Of a DNA stretch of 64,000 bases, positions 1 to 9,103 are shown one piece after another; the stretch's first letter is position 1, and every line of letters begins with the position of its first letter. The DNA is from Gammaproteobacteria bacterium (GTDB lineage Bacteria > Pseudomonadota > Gammaproteobacteria > SZUA-140): contig JADJWH010000001.1 of the NCBI GenBank assembly GCA_016716465.1, positions 1,302,001 through 1,366,000 on the forward strand. The letters are read 5' to 3'. Position numbers and translations under genes: made by a program. The notes under the pieces were generated by a model. It had not been told where the DNA came from and made no database searches. It saw only the letters and a program-made list of their open reading frames with translations.

Positions 1-1023
1 CATTTCGTCGATCAAGCCTGCCTGCAACATGGCGCCGCTCAGGGTCGCGCCAGCTTCCAATAGTACCTCATTGACCTGACGCTGCGCCAAACCGGCCAGC
101 AGCGCGCGCAGGTCCACGCGTCCGCCCGGACCGGGAAAGCGATCGTATTCGATCGAATCTCCAGAGGACGCCGCCCCACGCGGGCCCGGCGCATCCGCGG
201 TGGCGATCAGTACCGGTCCGGGAACGGCCAGCAGCCGCGCGCCCGCCGGCATCCTGCCGTGGCTGTCGACGACGATGCGCAGCGGCCGGGGGATCGACGC
301 CGGATCGACATGGCGCGCGAGTTCGCCGAGGTCCAGCTCATCCGGTCGCAGCGTCAGCCTGGGGTCGTCGGCGAGCACGGTGCCGATACCGGTCACGATC
401 GCGCAACTCTGCGCCCGCAGGCGCTGCACATCGCGCCGCGCGGCGGCGCCGGTGATCCACTGGCTGCGCCCGTCCGCCGCCGCCGTGCGTCCGTCCAGCG
501 TCAGCGCCAGTTTCGCGCGCACGTAGGGCCGGCCCGCGCGGTGGCGCGTGATGAAACCGGGATTCAGGGCCTCGGCCTCGGCGCCCATCAACCCGCTCTC
601 CACCTCGACCCCGGCCTCACGCAGGCGCCGGATCCCGGCACCCGCCACTCGCGGATTCGGATCCGTCATCGCGGCGACCACGCGCCGCACCCCCGCCGCG
701 ATCAGCGCCTCGGTGCACGGCGGCGTACGGCCGTGATGGCAACACGGCTCGAGCGTGACATAGGCAACGGCGCCGTGCGCACGCGCGCCGGCCTGCGCGA
801 GCGCGGCCACCTCGGCATGCGGTCCGCCGGCACGCTCGTGCCATCCCGCGCCCACGATCTCGCCGTCGCGCGCGAGCACACAGCCCACGCGCGGATTGGG
901 CCGGGTGGTATACCAGCCGCGGCGCGCCAGCCGCAGGGCCAGCGCCATCATTTCGTGATCCTGACGATCGTTCACGGGGACCGGGGCCGCCGTCACGACA
1001 GCCTCCGGCTGCGGCGCGGCCAT
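1..1023 (-). CDS. ribD: Riboflavin biosynthesis deaminase/reductase RibD (3' end outside window)
   Basis: Bifunctional enzyme of riboflavin synthesis: it deaminates the pyrimidine product of GTP cyclohydrolase II, then reduces the ribosyl side chain. 341 codons are visible, starting at an ATG at 1023. The N-terminal deaminase half has the zinc motif with HAE (in GPHAEVAALAQ) and PCCHHGRTPPC. The reductase half has KLALTLDGRTA and, at the window edge, the family's LLEAGATLSG...DEM stretch. The start abuts the nrdR stop codon (1024-1026) with no gap, so nrdR and ribD are probably co-transcribed, the usual bacterial order. The last residues lie beyond position 1. Identification is firm. Confidence 0.95.
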   Translation of the reverse strand, partial: MAAPQPEAVVTAAPVPVNDRQDHEMMALALRLARRGWYTTRPNPRVGCVLARDGEIVGAGWHERAGGPHAEVAALAQAGARAHGAVAYVTLEPCCHHGRTPPCTEALIAAGVRRVVAAMTDPNPRVAGAGIRRLREAGVEVESGLMGAEAEALNPGFITRHRAGRPYVRAKLALTLDGRTAAADGRSQWITGAAARRDVQRLRAQSCAIVTGIGTVLADDPRLTLRPDELDLGELARHVDPASIPRPLRIVVDSHGRMPAGARLLAVPGPVLIATADAPGPRGAASSGDSIEYDRFPGPGGRVDLRALLAGLAQRQVNEVLLEAGATLSGAMLQAGLIDEM

Positions 1024-1533
1024 TCAGGCGTCTTCATCCGGCGTGAGCAGCGAATACTGCCTTTTCTTGAGCTCCGAGGAGGCGTCGCTCTGCAAGCGCT
1101 CGATCTCTTCGCGAAACGCGTTGACGTCCTGGAAACGGCGATAGACCGAGGCGAAGCGGACGTAGGCCACCTCGTCGAGGTCGCGCAGTTCGTTCATCAC
1201 CCACTCGCCCAGCTCGCGCGCGCGTATCTCGCGTTCACCCGAGACATGCAGCCGATGCTTGATGTGATTGATGGCGGATTCGATGGCTTCGATGTCCACC
1301 GGACGCTTCTCCAGGGCGCGCAACATGCCGCGCCGCAGCTTCTCCTCGTTGAAGGGCTCCCGCGTCCCATCGTGCTTGACGATGTGGGGAAAGACGAGTT
1401 CAGCGCTCTCGAAGGTCGTGAAACGTTCCGTGCAGCTGACGCATTCGCGCCGCCGGCGGATGGAGGCACCCTCGTTCGCGAGGCGGGAATCGATCACCCG
1501 GGTATCGACAGCGCCGCAGAATGGGCATCGCAT
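1024..1533 (-). CDS. nrdR: Transcriptional repressor NrdR
   Basis: 169 residues, the normal size for the regulator that represses ribonucleotide reductase genes according to ATP/dATP level. The N-terminal zinc ribbon is seen as MRCPFCG and CVSC (residues ~3-34). An ATP-cone domain follows from about residue 48 (HIVKHDGTREPFNEEKLRRG). It lies 61 bp downstream of glyA and directly abuts ribD; glyA-nrdR-ribD is a common proteobacterial arrangement. No NrdR box was searched for in this window because no nrd operon is present. Confidence 0.96.
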   Translation of the reverse strand: MRCPFCGAVDTRVIDSRLANEGASIRRRRECVSCTERFTTFESAELVFPHIVKHDGTREPFNEEKLRRGMLRALEKRPVDIEAIESAINHIKHRLHVSGEREIRARELGEWVMNELRDLDEVAYVRFASVYRRFQDVNAFREEIERLQSDASSELKKRQYSLLTPDEDA

Positions 1534-1594
1534 AGGGGTCAGCCGTTACTCACGTACGCCCGCGAATGAACTCCGCCGGCGCGAGCACTAACTC

Positions 1595-2851
1595 TCAGGA
1601 TCCATACACCGGATAACGCCGGCAGACGTCCAGTACCTGGCCGCGCACCCGGTCGATCACACCCGCATCGCCCGGACGGTCGAGAATATCGCAGATCCAG
1701 TCCGCGAGCGCGCGCACCTCGGCCTCCTTAAAGCCGCGCGTGGTGACCGCGGGGGTGCCGATACGGATGCCGCTGGTGACGAAGGGGGAACGCGGATCGT
1801 TCGGCACGCTGTTCTTGTTGACCGTGATGTTGGCCGCGCCGAGGGCCGCGTCGGCGTCCTTGCCGGTGATGTCCTTGTCGATCAGGTCGACCAGGAACAG
1901 GTGGTTGTCGGTGCCGCCGGACACGATCTTGTAGCCGCGCTCCTGCATGCGTGCCGCCATTGCGCGCGCGTTGGCGAGCACCTGCCGCTGGTAGACGCCG
2001 AACTCGGGCTCCAGCGCCTCCTTGAAGGCCACCGCCTTGGCCGCGATGACGTGCATCAGCGGACCACCCTGCGTACCGGGAAACACCATCGAATTGAGCT
2101 TCTTCTCGATCTCCTCGTTGGCGCGTGCCATGATCAGGCCGCCGCGCGGTCCGCGCAGGGTCTTGTGGGTGGTCGAGGTGGTGATGTCGGCGATCTGCAC
2201 CGGGCTCGGGTAGCAGCCGGCGGCGATCAGGCCCGCGACATGCGCGATGTCGACGAACAACCAGGCGCCGACCTCGTCCGCGATGGCGCGGAAACGCTGC
2301 CAGTCGATCACGCGCGAATAGGCGCTGAAACCGGCGACCACCATCTTCGGTTTGTGTTCGCGCGCCAGCGCCTCGACCTGGGCGTAATCGATCTCGCCCG
2401 TCGCCGGATCAAGTCCGTAGCCGATGGCATGGAAGATCTTGCCGGAGAAATTCACCTTCGCGCCGTGGGTCAGATGCCCGCCATGCGCCAGGCTCATGCC
2501 GAGGATCGTGTCTCCCGGCTGCAGCAGCGCGAGATAGACCGCCGCATTGGCCTGCGAACCCGAATGCGGCTGGACGTTGGCGTATGCGGCCCCGAACAAC
2601 TGCTTGGCGCGCTCGATGGCGAGTTGTTCCGCGATATCGACATACTCGCAGCCGCCATAGTAACGCTTGCCGGGATAGCCTTCCGCGTACTTGTTGGTCA
2701 ATACCGACCCCTGGGCCTGCAGTACGCGCGGGCTTGCGTAGTTTTCCGACGCGATGAGTTCGATATGCTCCTCCTGGCGCCTCGCCTCGCCCTGGATGGC
2801 ATCCCACAGATCGTTGTCGAAACCGGCAATTTGCATCTTCGCTGCGAACAT
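1595..2851 (-). CDS. glyA: Serine hydroxymethyltransferase
   Basis: PLP enzyme that converts serine and tetrahydrofolate to glycine and methylene-THF, the main source of one-carbon units. 418 residues, full family length. Visible landmarks are ELIASENYASP near the N terminus, HGGHLTHG, the PLP-lysine segment TTSTTHKTLRGPRGG, and a normal C terminus. I chose the start at 2851 (MFAAKMQIAG) because GlyA proteins usually begin in this way and an AAGGTG ribosome site lies just upstream. It heads the glyA-nrdR-ribD group. folD, which uses the same folate pool, lies at the other end of the window. Confidence 0.97.
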   Translation of the reverse strand: MFAAKMQIAGFDNDLWDAIQGEARRQEEHIELIASENYASPRVLQAQGSVLTNKYAEGYPGKRYYGGCEYVDIAEQLAIERAKQLFGAAYANVQPHSGSQANAAVYLALLQPGDTILGMSLAHGGHLTHGAKVNFSGKIFHAIGYGLDPATGEIDYAQVEALAREHKPKMVVAGFSAYSRVIDWQRFRAIADEVGAWLFVDIAHVAGLIAAGCYPSPVQIADITTSTTHKTLRGPRGGLIMARANEEIEKKLNSMVFPGTQGGPLMHVIAAKAVAFKEALEPEFGVYQRQVLANARAMAARMQERGYKIVSGGTDNHLFLVDLIDKDITGKDADAALGAANITVNKNSVPNDPRSPFVTSGIRIGTPAVTTRGFKEAEVRALADWICDILDRPGDAGVIDRVRGQVLDVCRRYPVYGS

Positions 2852-3204
2852 CTCACACCTTATATGGCAGTTGGACGTGGACTGGCCCGGGAAAATGGCT
2901 AAGGATACATGATATCGGAGTCAATCGCCTAACCCGGCCCCCGGAAGCCAGCCGGTCTCCCTGGGTGTGTGCAAGGCCGTTGTACAAAAATTTGACGCCC
3001 TGGCGTCCAAATGAAATATCTTATTGTTCCGACAAAGGATAGCTATCCCGGCGCAAAATGAAGCGTCTATTATTTGACGGAGCTGTGTGATAGTATTCCG
3101 CTTCATCACGGGCTGGAAAAACCACCGACCGGGAGGGTGCGGGCGAGTGGCGCAGCGGATCCTGCCGACGACCCTGTTATCACCCCGTGATCGAGCCGTA
3201 GCGT

Positions 3205-3230
3205 CATGGATTTACTGTTACGAATCCATG
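3205..3230. promoter_or_regulatory. Hairpin upstream of the diguanylate cyclase gene
   Basis: Inverted repeat CATGGATT (3205-3212) / AATCCATG (3223-3230) with a 10-base loop, about 45 bases before the TTG start at 3277. A smaller repeat, ATCAC/GTGAT, sits at 3179-3191. It could be an operator or a leader hairpin. The rest of the 2852-3276 gap between the divergent glyA and the cyclase holds no gene I can support. Confidence 0.4.
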
Positions 3231-3276
3231 GCTTGAAGAAACAAAATACTGAAAATTCAGTAAGACGGGCACGAAC

Positions 3277-4647
3277 TTGGCAGGACCAGAGTCCAATATC
3301 ACCGCAGCACCGCTGACGTCCAAGGTCCTGCAGTTGCTCGCCGAGCAGGGTCAGACCCCCGCGGTCGGCGTCATCACGCGACACGTGCGGGAAGTCCTCG
3401 ATACCCATGAGCGCGAGGCGGAACAGAGCCTGACGCTCTGCACCTCCCTGCTGCGCGACCTGCTCGCCGCCTACGCGAAGCTCTTCCCCGAGGCGAGTCC
3501 GCAACGGCTCGAGATCAGGCTGCTCGGGCTGCGGCTTGCCCAGCGGCCGGACCGCGCCCAACTGGAGCAACTCAGACACCACATCATCGCACTGGCCCAG
3601 GAAGCGGGGAGACTCGAGCCTGCCACAGCCCCCGTGCCTGCTGCCGTCCCGGAACCGACTCCCGCGAGGGAGGAGCCCGCCGTCGCGGAACCCCCCGGCA
3701 CCGAAGCGCCGCTGTCCGTCGAAGCCATCGACGACACCGGGCCGGCGACCGCCCCTGCCCCGGAGCTGCCGGTGGGCGAGGCCGGCGAAGACCGGCGGCT
3801 GGACGGCGCCCAGCGGCGCCAGATCGACGAGAAACGCGCCCGCGTCCAGAAGGTCCAGGAGACCCTGGCGCACCAGGTGCGCGAGGTCATCAAACAGAAC
3901 GAGCGTTTCGGCGCCATCCTCACCAGCGAGCACGAAAATCTGCTGCGCAGCGGCGACGACGCCGACCTGCGGCAACTGAAGCAGTCGCTCATCGCCGAGG
4001 TCGCCACACTGCGCGAGGGCCACGGCGCCCTGGCCAAGAAACTCGAGATGGCGAACAATTACCTGCGCATCATCGAGACCGAAGGGCAATATCTCAACGA
4101 CGAACTCACCCGGGTCCACATCCTCAGCCTGACCGATGAACTGACGGAACTGCCGAACCGGCGCGCGTTCATGCGGCGACTGGAGGACGAGGTGGCCCGC
4201 GTGCAGCGCTACGGCTACCCGCTCTCGCTCGCCCTCATCGACATGGACGGGTTCAAGGCGGTCAACGACAAGTACGGCCACGCGGCGGGGGACGAGGTGC
4301 TGCGTAACTTCTCGACCAACATCCTGTCGATCTTCCGCCACCACGACATGGTGGCGCGCTACGGCGGCGAGGAGTTCGCGGTCCTGCTGCCGAACACCGA
4401 CAAGGCCGGCGCGCTGCGTGCCCTGGAGAAGGTCAAGAAACGTACCGCGGAAAGCTCATATCAGCTCGAAGGGCGGGCCATGCCGATGCCGACGTTCTCG
4501 GCCGGCATCTCGCTGTACAAGCCGGGCGAAACCCCGGGCAATCTGATCGAACGGGCGGACCGGGCGCTCTATCAGGCCAAGCGCATGGGCCGCAACCGCA
4601 TCGAACTGGCGCAGCAGCACGACGGCGCCGACCCCGCCCCGCGCTGA
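3277..4647 (+). CDS. GGDEF diguanylate cyclase with coiled-coil N-terminal region
   Basis: Predicted to make cyclic di-GMP from two GTP. 456 residues if started at the TTG at 3277, which has only a weak ribosome site, so the start is uncertain. Residues ~1-110 are helical. Residues ~110-165 are a proline/alanine/glutamate-rich linker. Residues ~175-285 are a predicted coiled coil, and the GGDEF domain is at ~285-445. The active-site motif is GGEEF, preceded by RHHD exactly five residues upstream, which fits the RxxD inhibitory site for c-di-GMP feedback. No transmembrane segment or EAL domain is present, so it is probably a soluble cyclase dimerising through the coiled coil. Convergent with secF. 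Confidence 0.9.
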   Translation: MAGPESNITAAPLTSKVLQLLAEQGQTPAVGVITRHVREVLDTHEREAEQSLTLCTSLLRDLLAAYAKLFPEASPQRLEIRLLGLRLAQRPDRAQLEQLRHHIIALAQEAGRLEPATAPVPAAVPEPTPAREEPAVAEPPGTEAPLSVEAIDDTGPATAPAPELPVGEAGEDRRLDGAQRRQIDEKRARVQKVQETLAHQVREVIKQNERFGAILTSEHENLLRSGDDADLRQLKQSLIAEVATLREGHGALAKKLEMANNYLRIIETEGQYLNDELTRVHILSLTDELTELPNRRAFMRRLEDEVARVQRYGYPLSLALIDMDGFKAVNDKYGHAAGDEVLRNFSTNILSIFRHHDMVARYGGEEFAVLLPNTDKAGALRALEKVKKRTAESSYQLEGRAMPMPTFSAGISLYKPGETPGNLIERADRALYQAKRMGRNRIELAQQHDGADPAPR

Positions 4648-4657
4648 CGGCGCCGTC

Positions 4658-5596
4658 CTACGGCGTCGCGTCGGCCTCGGCGCCCTCTTTCTTCACCGGC
4701 AACAGATTCTCGCGCGACACCCCCAGCCACATCGCGATCGGGCTGGCGACCAGCATCGACGAGTAGATGCCGAACACGATGCCGATGGTCAGCGCCAGCG
4801 CGAAATAGAACAGCACCTCGCCGCCGAAGAACAGCATGGACAACACCACCAGTTCGGTCATCGTATGGGTGATGACCGTGCGCGACATCGTGACCGTGAG
4901 GGCGTGATCAATGGTCTCCGGAACGGGCATCTTGCGCTTCTTGCGGAAGATTTCCCGGATACGATCGAAGATGACCACGGACTCGTTGACCGAATATCCG
5001 AGCACCGCCAGCACGCCGGCCAGCACGGCGAGGGTGAACTCCCACTGGAAGAAGGAGAAGAAGCCCAGGATGATCACCACGTCATGCAGGTTGGCGATGA
5101 TGCCCGCGACGGCGAAGCGCCATTCGAAGCGCATCGCCAGATACAGCATGATGCCCGCGCAGACGAGCAGCAGGGCCAGTCCGCCGCTGTCGTAAAGCTC
5201 CTGGCCAACCTGCGGGCCGACGAATTCGACGCGCAACAGCTCCACGCTGGAATCCTGCCGCTTCAGCAGTTCCAGCACCTCCTGGCTGACCTGGGCCGAG
5301 GACTTGTCCTGCTGTAACCGCAGGCGTATCAGCACATCCTGGGCGGTGCCGTAGTTCTGGACCGTGACGTCGCGGTAGTCCCCTTCCTCGAGCACGGACC
5401 GGATCTGCTGCAGATTTGCCGCCTGCGCGTAGCGCACCTCGACCACGATGCCGCCGGTGAATTCGATGCTCAGATTGAGCCCGCGCGTCGCCAGCGCCGC
5501 CACCGCCGCGATGAACAGGATGGCCGACACCACGGTGGTCGACCGGGCGTACTTCATGAAGGGGATATCTTTCCTTATATGAAAGAACTCTATCAT
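4658..5596 (-). CDS. secF: Protein translocase subunit SecF
   Basis: Inner-membrane partner of SecD that uses the proton gradient to help complete export through SecYEG. 312 residues, with a first membrane helix at ~15-35, the periplasmic domain with IEFTGGIVVEV, and five C-terminal helices carrying GYSVNESVVIFDRIREIFR, the family signature. The start is 10 bp after the secD stop, in the conserved yajC-secD-secF operon. Confidence 0.97.
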   Translation of the reverse strand: MIEFFHIRKDIPFMKYARSTTVVSAILFIAAVAALATRGLNLSIEFTGGIVVEVRYAQAANLQQIRSVLEEGDYRDVTVQNYGTAQDVLIRLRLQQDKSSAQVSQEVLELLKRQDSSVELLRVEFVGPQVGQELYDSGGLALLLVCAGIMLYLAMRFEWRFAVAGIIANLHDVVIILGFFSFFQWEFTLAVLAGVLAVLGYSVNESVVIFDRIREIFRKKRKMPVPETIDHALTVTMSRTVITHTMTELVVLSMLFFGGEVLFYFALALTIGIVFGIYSSMLVASPIAMWLGVSRENLLPVKKEGAEADATP

Positions 5597-5606
5597 GGGG
5601 CCTCCG

Positions 5607-7460
5607 CTAGATCGCCAGCCTGCTCAGCTTGCGCCCGCCGTACACCAGATTCACCAGGGAGCGCGATATCATCACGGCGCTGAACATCGACGTAAGTATG
5701 CCGATGCACAACACCACGGCGAACCCGCGCACCGGACCGGAACCGAGCAGGAACAGGGAAAAGCCGGCGATCAGGGTCGTGACGTTCGAATCGAGGATCG
5801 TGCCCCAGGCACGCTCGTATCCCGCGTGGATGGCCGCCTGGGGGGAGTTGCCGAGACGCAGCTCTTCGCGCACGCGCTCGAAGATGAGCACGTTCGCATC
5901 GATGGCCATACCGATGGTCAGGGCGATGCCGGCGATACCGGGAAGGGTCAGGGTCGCCTGCAGCATGGACAGGATCGCAACCAGCAGTACCAGGTTGCTG
6001 AACAACGAGACCGAGGCGATGACGCCGAAGACCCGGTAATAGAAACTCATGAAGAGCACGATCGCGGCGAAACCGATCAGGGTCGAGTTGAAACCGCGTT
6101 CGATGTTCTGCGCCCCCAGGCTGGGGCCGACGGTCCGCTCCTCGATGATCTCGATCGGCGCCGCGAGCGCGCCGGCGCGCAGCAGCAGGGCCAGGTTGCG
6201 CGCCTCGGTCGGGCTGTCCAGGCCGGTGATCTGGAAGCGCTTGCTGAACTGGTCGCGGATCGTGGCGACGTTGATCACCTCCTCGACCGTCTTCGTTTCC
6301 TTCACCGGGGCGCCGTCCACCATGCGGGTATGGGACTTGTTCTCGATGAACACCACCGCCATCGGCTTGCCGATGTTTTCCTTGGTCGTCTGCAGCATCT
6401 GGCGCGCGCCCTTGCTGTCCAGGGTGACGTAGACCGCGGGTGACCCGCTTTGCTGATCCAGGCCGGAGGCCGCGTCGATGATCTGGTCACCGGTGACGAT
6501 GATGCGGCGTTCGAGCAGGACGGGGTTGCCGTTGCGCTCGCGGTACAGGCGCGATCCGATCGGGGTCTTGCCCGCCAGGGCGGCCGTGAGATCGCCGTTG
6601 GCGTCCACCATGCGGAACTCGAGCGTGGCGGTTGCGCCGAGGATCTCCTTGGCGCGGGCGGGATCCTGCACGCCGGGCAACTGCACCACGATGCGGTCGC
6701 TGCCCTGGCGCTGGATCACCGGTTCGGCGACACCCAGCTCGTTGATTCGATTACGCAGTGTCAGCACGTTCTGCTGCAGCGCCAGGTTCTTCGCGTCGAG
6801 CACTTCCTTGTCGCTGAGCGAAGCCACCAGGTAATAGGCGCCGTCCGCCTCGCTGTCATTCAACAGCAGCGCCGGAAATTCCCGGCTGATTCTCTCCTGA
6901 GCCGCGGCGCGGTCCTCGGTGCTGCGGAACTTGGCCTCCACCCCGCCGCTGGCGCGGCTGATGGAGAGGTAGCGGATCTTGTCGTCGCGCAGAAGCGAAC
7001 GCAGGTCGCTCACGTAACGCTCTTCGGCTTGCGCCACGGCGGCGTCCATGTCCACCTGCATCAGGAAATGGACGCCGCCGCGCAGGTCGAGACCGAGATA
7101 CATCGGCGCCGCGTTGAGGTCTTCCATCCACTTCGGCGTGGCGGGCACCAGGTTCAGCGCCACCACATAATCCTCGCCCAGCGCCTCTATCAGCTGGTCC
7201 TGCGCCTTCAGCTGGAGTTCGGTGTCGGCGAAACGCAGGGTGATCCTGTCGCTCTCCTGTTCGAGCGCGAGAAAGCCGAGGTTGGCGCCCTTCAGCACCT
7301 GCTCGATGCGCGTCTTCTCGGCCTCGCCGAGGCTGGCGCCGCGCAGCGCGGAGATCTGGACCACCGGCACTTCACCGTACAGATTCGGGATCGCATACAG
7401 GAACCCGAAGATCATCACCGCGAGGATCAGCAGATTCTTCCATAAGGGATAGCGATTCAT
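5607..7460 (-). CDS. secD: Protein translocase subunit SecD
   Basis: 617 residues, normal for gammaproteobacterial SecD. There is one N-terminal membrane helix (~8-27), a large periplasmic region with DLRGGVHFLMQVD, and a C-terminal bundle with MAIDANVLIFERVREELR. It works with SecF and YajC in protein export. It lies 24 bp downstream of yajC and 10 bp upstream of secF, so the three are surely one operon. Confidence 0.97.
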   Translation of the reverse strand: MNRYPLWKNLLILAVMIFGFLYAIPNLYGEVPVVQISALRGASLGEAEKTRIEQVLKGANLGFLALEQESDRITLRFADTELQLKAQDQLIEALGEDYVVALNLVPATPKWMEDLNAAPMYLGLDLRGGVHFLMQVDMDAAVAQAEERYVSDLRSLLRDDKIRYLSISRASGGVEAKFRSTEDRAAAQERISREFPALLLNDSEADGAYYLVASLSDKEVLDAKNLALQQNVLTLRNRINELGVAEPVIQRQGSDRIVVQLPGVQDPARAKEILGATATLEFRMVDANGDLTAALAGKTPIGSRLYRERNGNPVLLERRIIVTGDQIIDAASGLDQQSGSPAVYVTLDSKGARQMLQTTKENIGKPMAVVFIENKSHTRMVDGAPVKETKTVEEVINVATIRDQFSKRFQITGLDSPTEARNLALLLRAGALAAPIEIIEERTVGPSLGAQNIERGFNSTLIGFAAIVLFMSFYYRVFGVIASVSLFSNLVLLVAILSMLQATLTLPGIAGIALTIGMAIDANVLIFERVREELRLGNSPQAAIHAGYERAWGTILDSNVTTLIAGFSLFLLGSGPVRGFAVVLCIGILTSMFSAVMISRSLVNLVYGGRKLSRLAI

Positions 7461-7484
7461 GTCGGGCTCGTCCGGCGGACCGGA

Positions 7485-7823
7485 TCAGTCTCCCTTGTCC
7501 TTGCCGAGCGTGCCCTTGGGGAGCATGGAGGTGATGGCCGACTTCTGCACCCTGACGACAACGCCGTCGGCAACCTCCACCGCGGCGAAATTGTCGTCGA
7601 CCTTGGTGACCCGGCCGAGCAGCCCGCCGGTGGTCACCACCTCGTCGCCCTTGGCCAGCGCGGCGACCATCTTCTTGAGCTCCTTCGCGCGCTTCATCTG
7701 CGGCCGCAACAGGAGAAAATAGAAAATGACGAAAATGAGGATAAGTGGAATGAGGCTGGCGAATCCGGATTGCGCGGGCGCCCCCCCGGCTTGGGCCCAT
7801 GCGTCACTGATGAAGAAGTCCAT
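7485..7823 (-). CDS. yajC: Sec translocase accessory protein YajC
   Basis: Small single-pass inner-membrane protein associated with SecDF. The membrane helix spans ~residues 25-44 (LIPLILIFVIFYFLLLRPQ), followed by the conserved cytoplasmic GDEVVTTGGLLGRV. I chose the ATG at 7823 over a GTG two codons upstream, because an AGGAG site lies 7 bases before that ATG. First gene of the secDF group, directly after tgt. Confidence 0.95.
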   Translation of the reverse strand: MDFFISDAWAQAGGAPAQSGFASLIPLILIFVIFYFLLLRPQMKRAKELKKMVAALAKGDEVVTTGGLLGRVTKVDDNFAAVEVADGVVVRVQKSAITSMLPKGTLGKDKGD

Positions 7824-7866
7824 GATCACGCTCCTGTTATTTCAACCCTGGCCATAAAGCCGGCTA

Positions 7867-8994
7867 TTATGCCACAGGCTCCCCGTTTTGGGTGCGTTTT
7901 TCATAAAAGCGCCGCACGTATCCGTCCAGTTCTCCCGCCGCGATCGCCGCGCGCAATCCCTGCATAAGTGACTGGTAGTAATACAGGTTATGCAGGGTGT
8001 TCAGGCGCGCGCCGAGGATCTCGTTGCACACCGCGAGATGACGCAGGTAGGCGCGGCTGTAATGTTGGCAGGTGGGGCAGCCGCAGTTTTCGTCGAGCGG
8101 ACGCGTGTCCCTGCGATAGGCGCTGTTGCGAATCCTGATCACCCCGCCTTCGACGAACAGATGACCGTTGCGCGCGTTGCGCGTCGGCAGCACGCAGTCG
8201 AACATGTCGATCCCGCGCTGTACCGCCTCCACGATGTCCTCCGGCTTGCCCACGCCCATCAGGTAGCGCGGCGCGCGCTCCGGCATCCCGGGCGCGAGAA
8301 AATCCAGCACCCGCAGCATCTCGCCGCGCGGCTCGCCGACCGACAGCCCGCCGATCGCGTAGCCGTCGAACCCGATCTCGCGCAGGCCGCGCAGCGAACG
8401 CTCACGGAGCCCCTCGTACATCCCGCCCTGCACGATGCCGAACAGCGCCGCTCCGGACCGCCCTCCGTCGGCGTCGAAGGCCCGTCTGCTCCGTTCGGCC
8501 CAGCGCAGCGACAGCTCCATCGAAACGCGCGCCTCGTCCTCGGTGGCCGGATACGGCGTACACTCGTCGAATACCATGACGACGTCCACCCCGAGCGCCC
8601 GCTGGACGGCAATGGATTCCTCCGGACCCAGGAACACGGGCGAACCGTCGACGGGCGAACGGAAATGAACCCCCTGCTCGGTGAGCTTGCGCATGTCGCC
8701 GAGGCTGAACACCTGGTAGCCCCCCGAGTCGGTGAGGATGGGCCCGTCCCAGGCCATGAACTCGTGCAGGCCGCCGTGCGCCGCGATCACCTCGACGCCC
8801 GGTCTCAGCATGAGATGAAAAGTGTTGGACAGGATGATCTCGCTGCCCGCCGCGCGCAATTCCCCGGGGGACATGGCCTTGACCGTGCCATAGGTTCCCA
8901 CCGGCATGAAGGCCGGGGTCTCGACCGTGCCGCGGGCGAATTCGAGGCGGCCGCGCCGCGCCGCGCCATCGGTGGAAAGCAAGGTGAATTTCAT
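7867..8994 (-). CDS. tgt: tRNA-guanine transglycosylase
   Basis: Exchanges guanine-34 for the queuosine precursor preQ1 in tRNAs for Asp, Asn, His and Tyr. 375 residues, full length. Seen are the substrate region DSGGYQVFSLG, the nucleophile region MVFDECTPYPA and GGLSVGEP, and the zinc site CGCPTC followed by H at YLRHL. It lies 109 bp downstream of queA, the next enzyme in queuosine synthesis, and upstream of yajC. The queA-tgt-yajC-secD-secF order is typical of gammaproteobacteria. Confidence 0.97.
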   Translation of the reverse strand: MKFTLLSTDGAARRGRLEFARGTVETPAFMPVGTYGTVKAMSPGELRAAGSEIILSNTFHLMLRPGVEVIAAHGGLHEFMAWDGPILTDSGGYQVFSLGDMRKLTEQGVHFRSPVDGSPVFLGPEESIAVQRALGVDVVMVFDECTPYPATEDEARVSMELSLRWAERSRRAFDADGGRSGAALFGIVQGGMYEGLRERSLRGLREIGFDGYAIGGLSVGEPRGEMLRVLDFLAPGMPERAPRYLMGVGKPEDIVEAVQRGIDMFDCVLPTRNARNGHLFVEGGVIRIRNSAYRRDTRPLDENCGCPTCQHYSRAYLRHLAVCNEILGARLNTLHNLYYYQSLMQGLRAAIAAGELDGYVRRFYEKRTQNGEPVA

Positions 8995-9103
8995 CGTGTC
9001 AGATGCGCTTCTCGGGATGCAAGGGGAAAAATCGCGACCGCACGCCGTGGCCCGGTCGCGCCTATTTTATGCATCTTCGCCCTCTCTTTGCACCCTGCGC
9101 CCG

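Noticed and set aside
259..1569. Long plus-strand frame over ribD and nrdR
   Set aside because: Antisense shadow of two clear GC-rich genes; no protein-like composition.
2921..3109. 62-codon minus-strand frame between glyA and the cyclase
   Set aside because: No ribosome site, no recognisable sequence; probably chance.
2852..3276. Possible c-di-GMP riboswitch before the GGDEF gene
   Set aside because: The conserved GEMM core sequence was not found; only simple hairpins are present.
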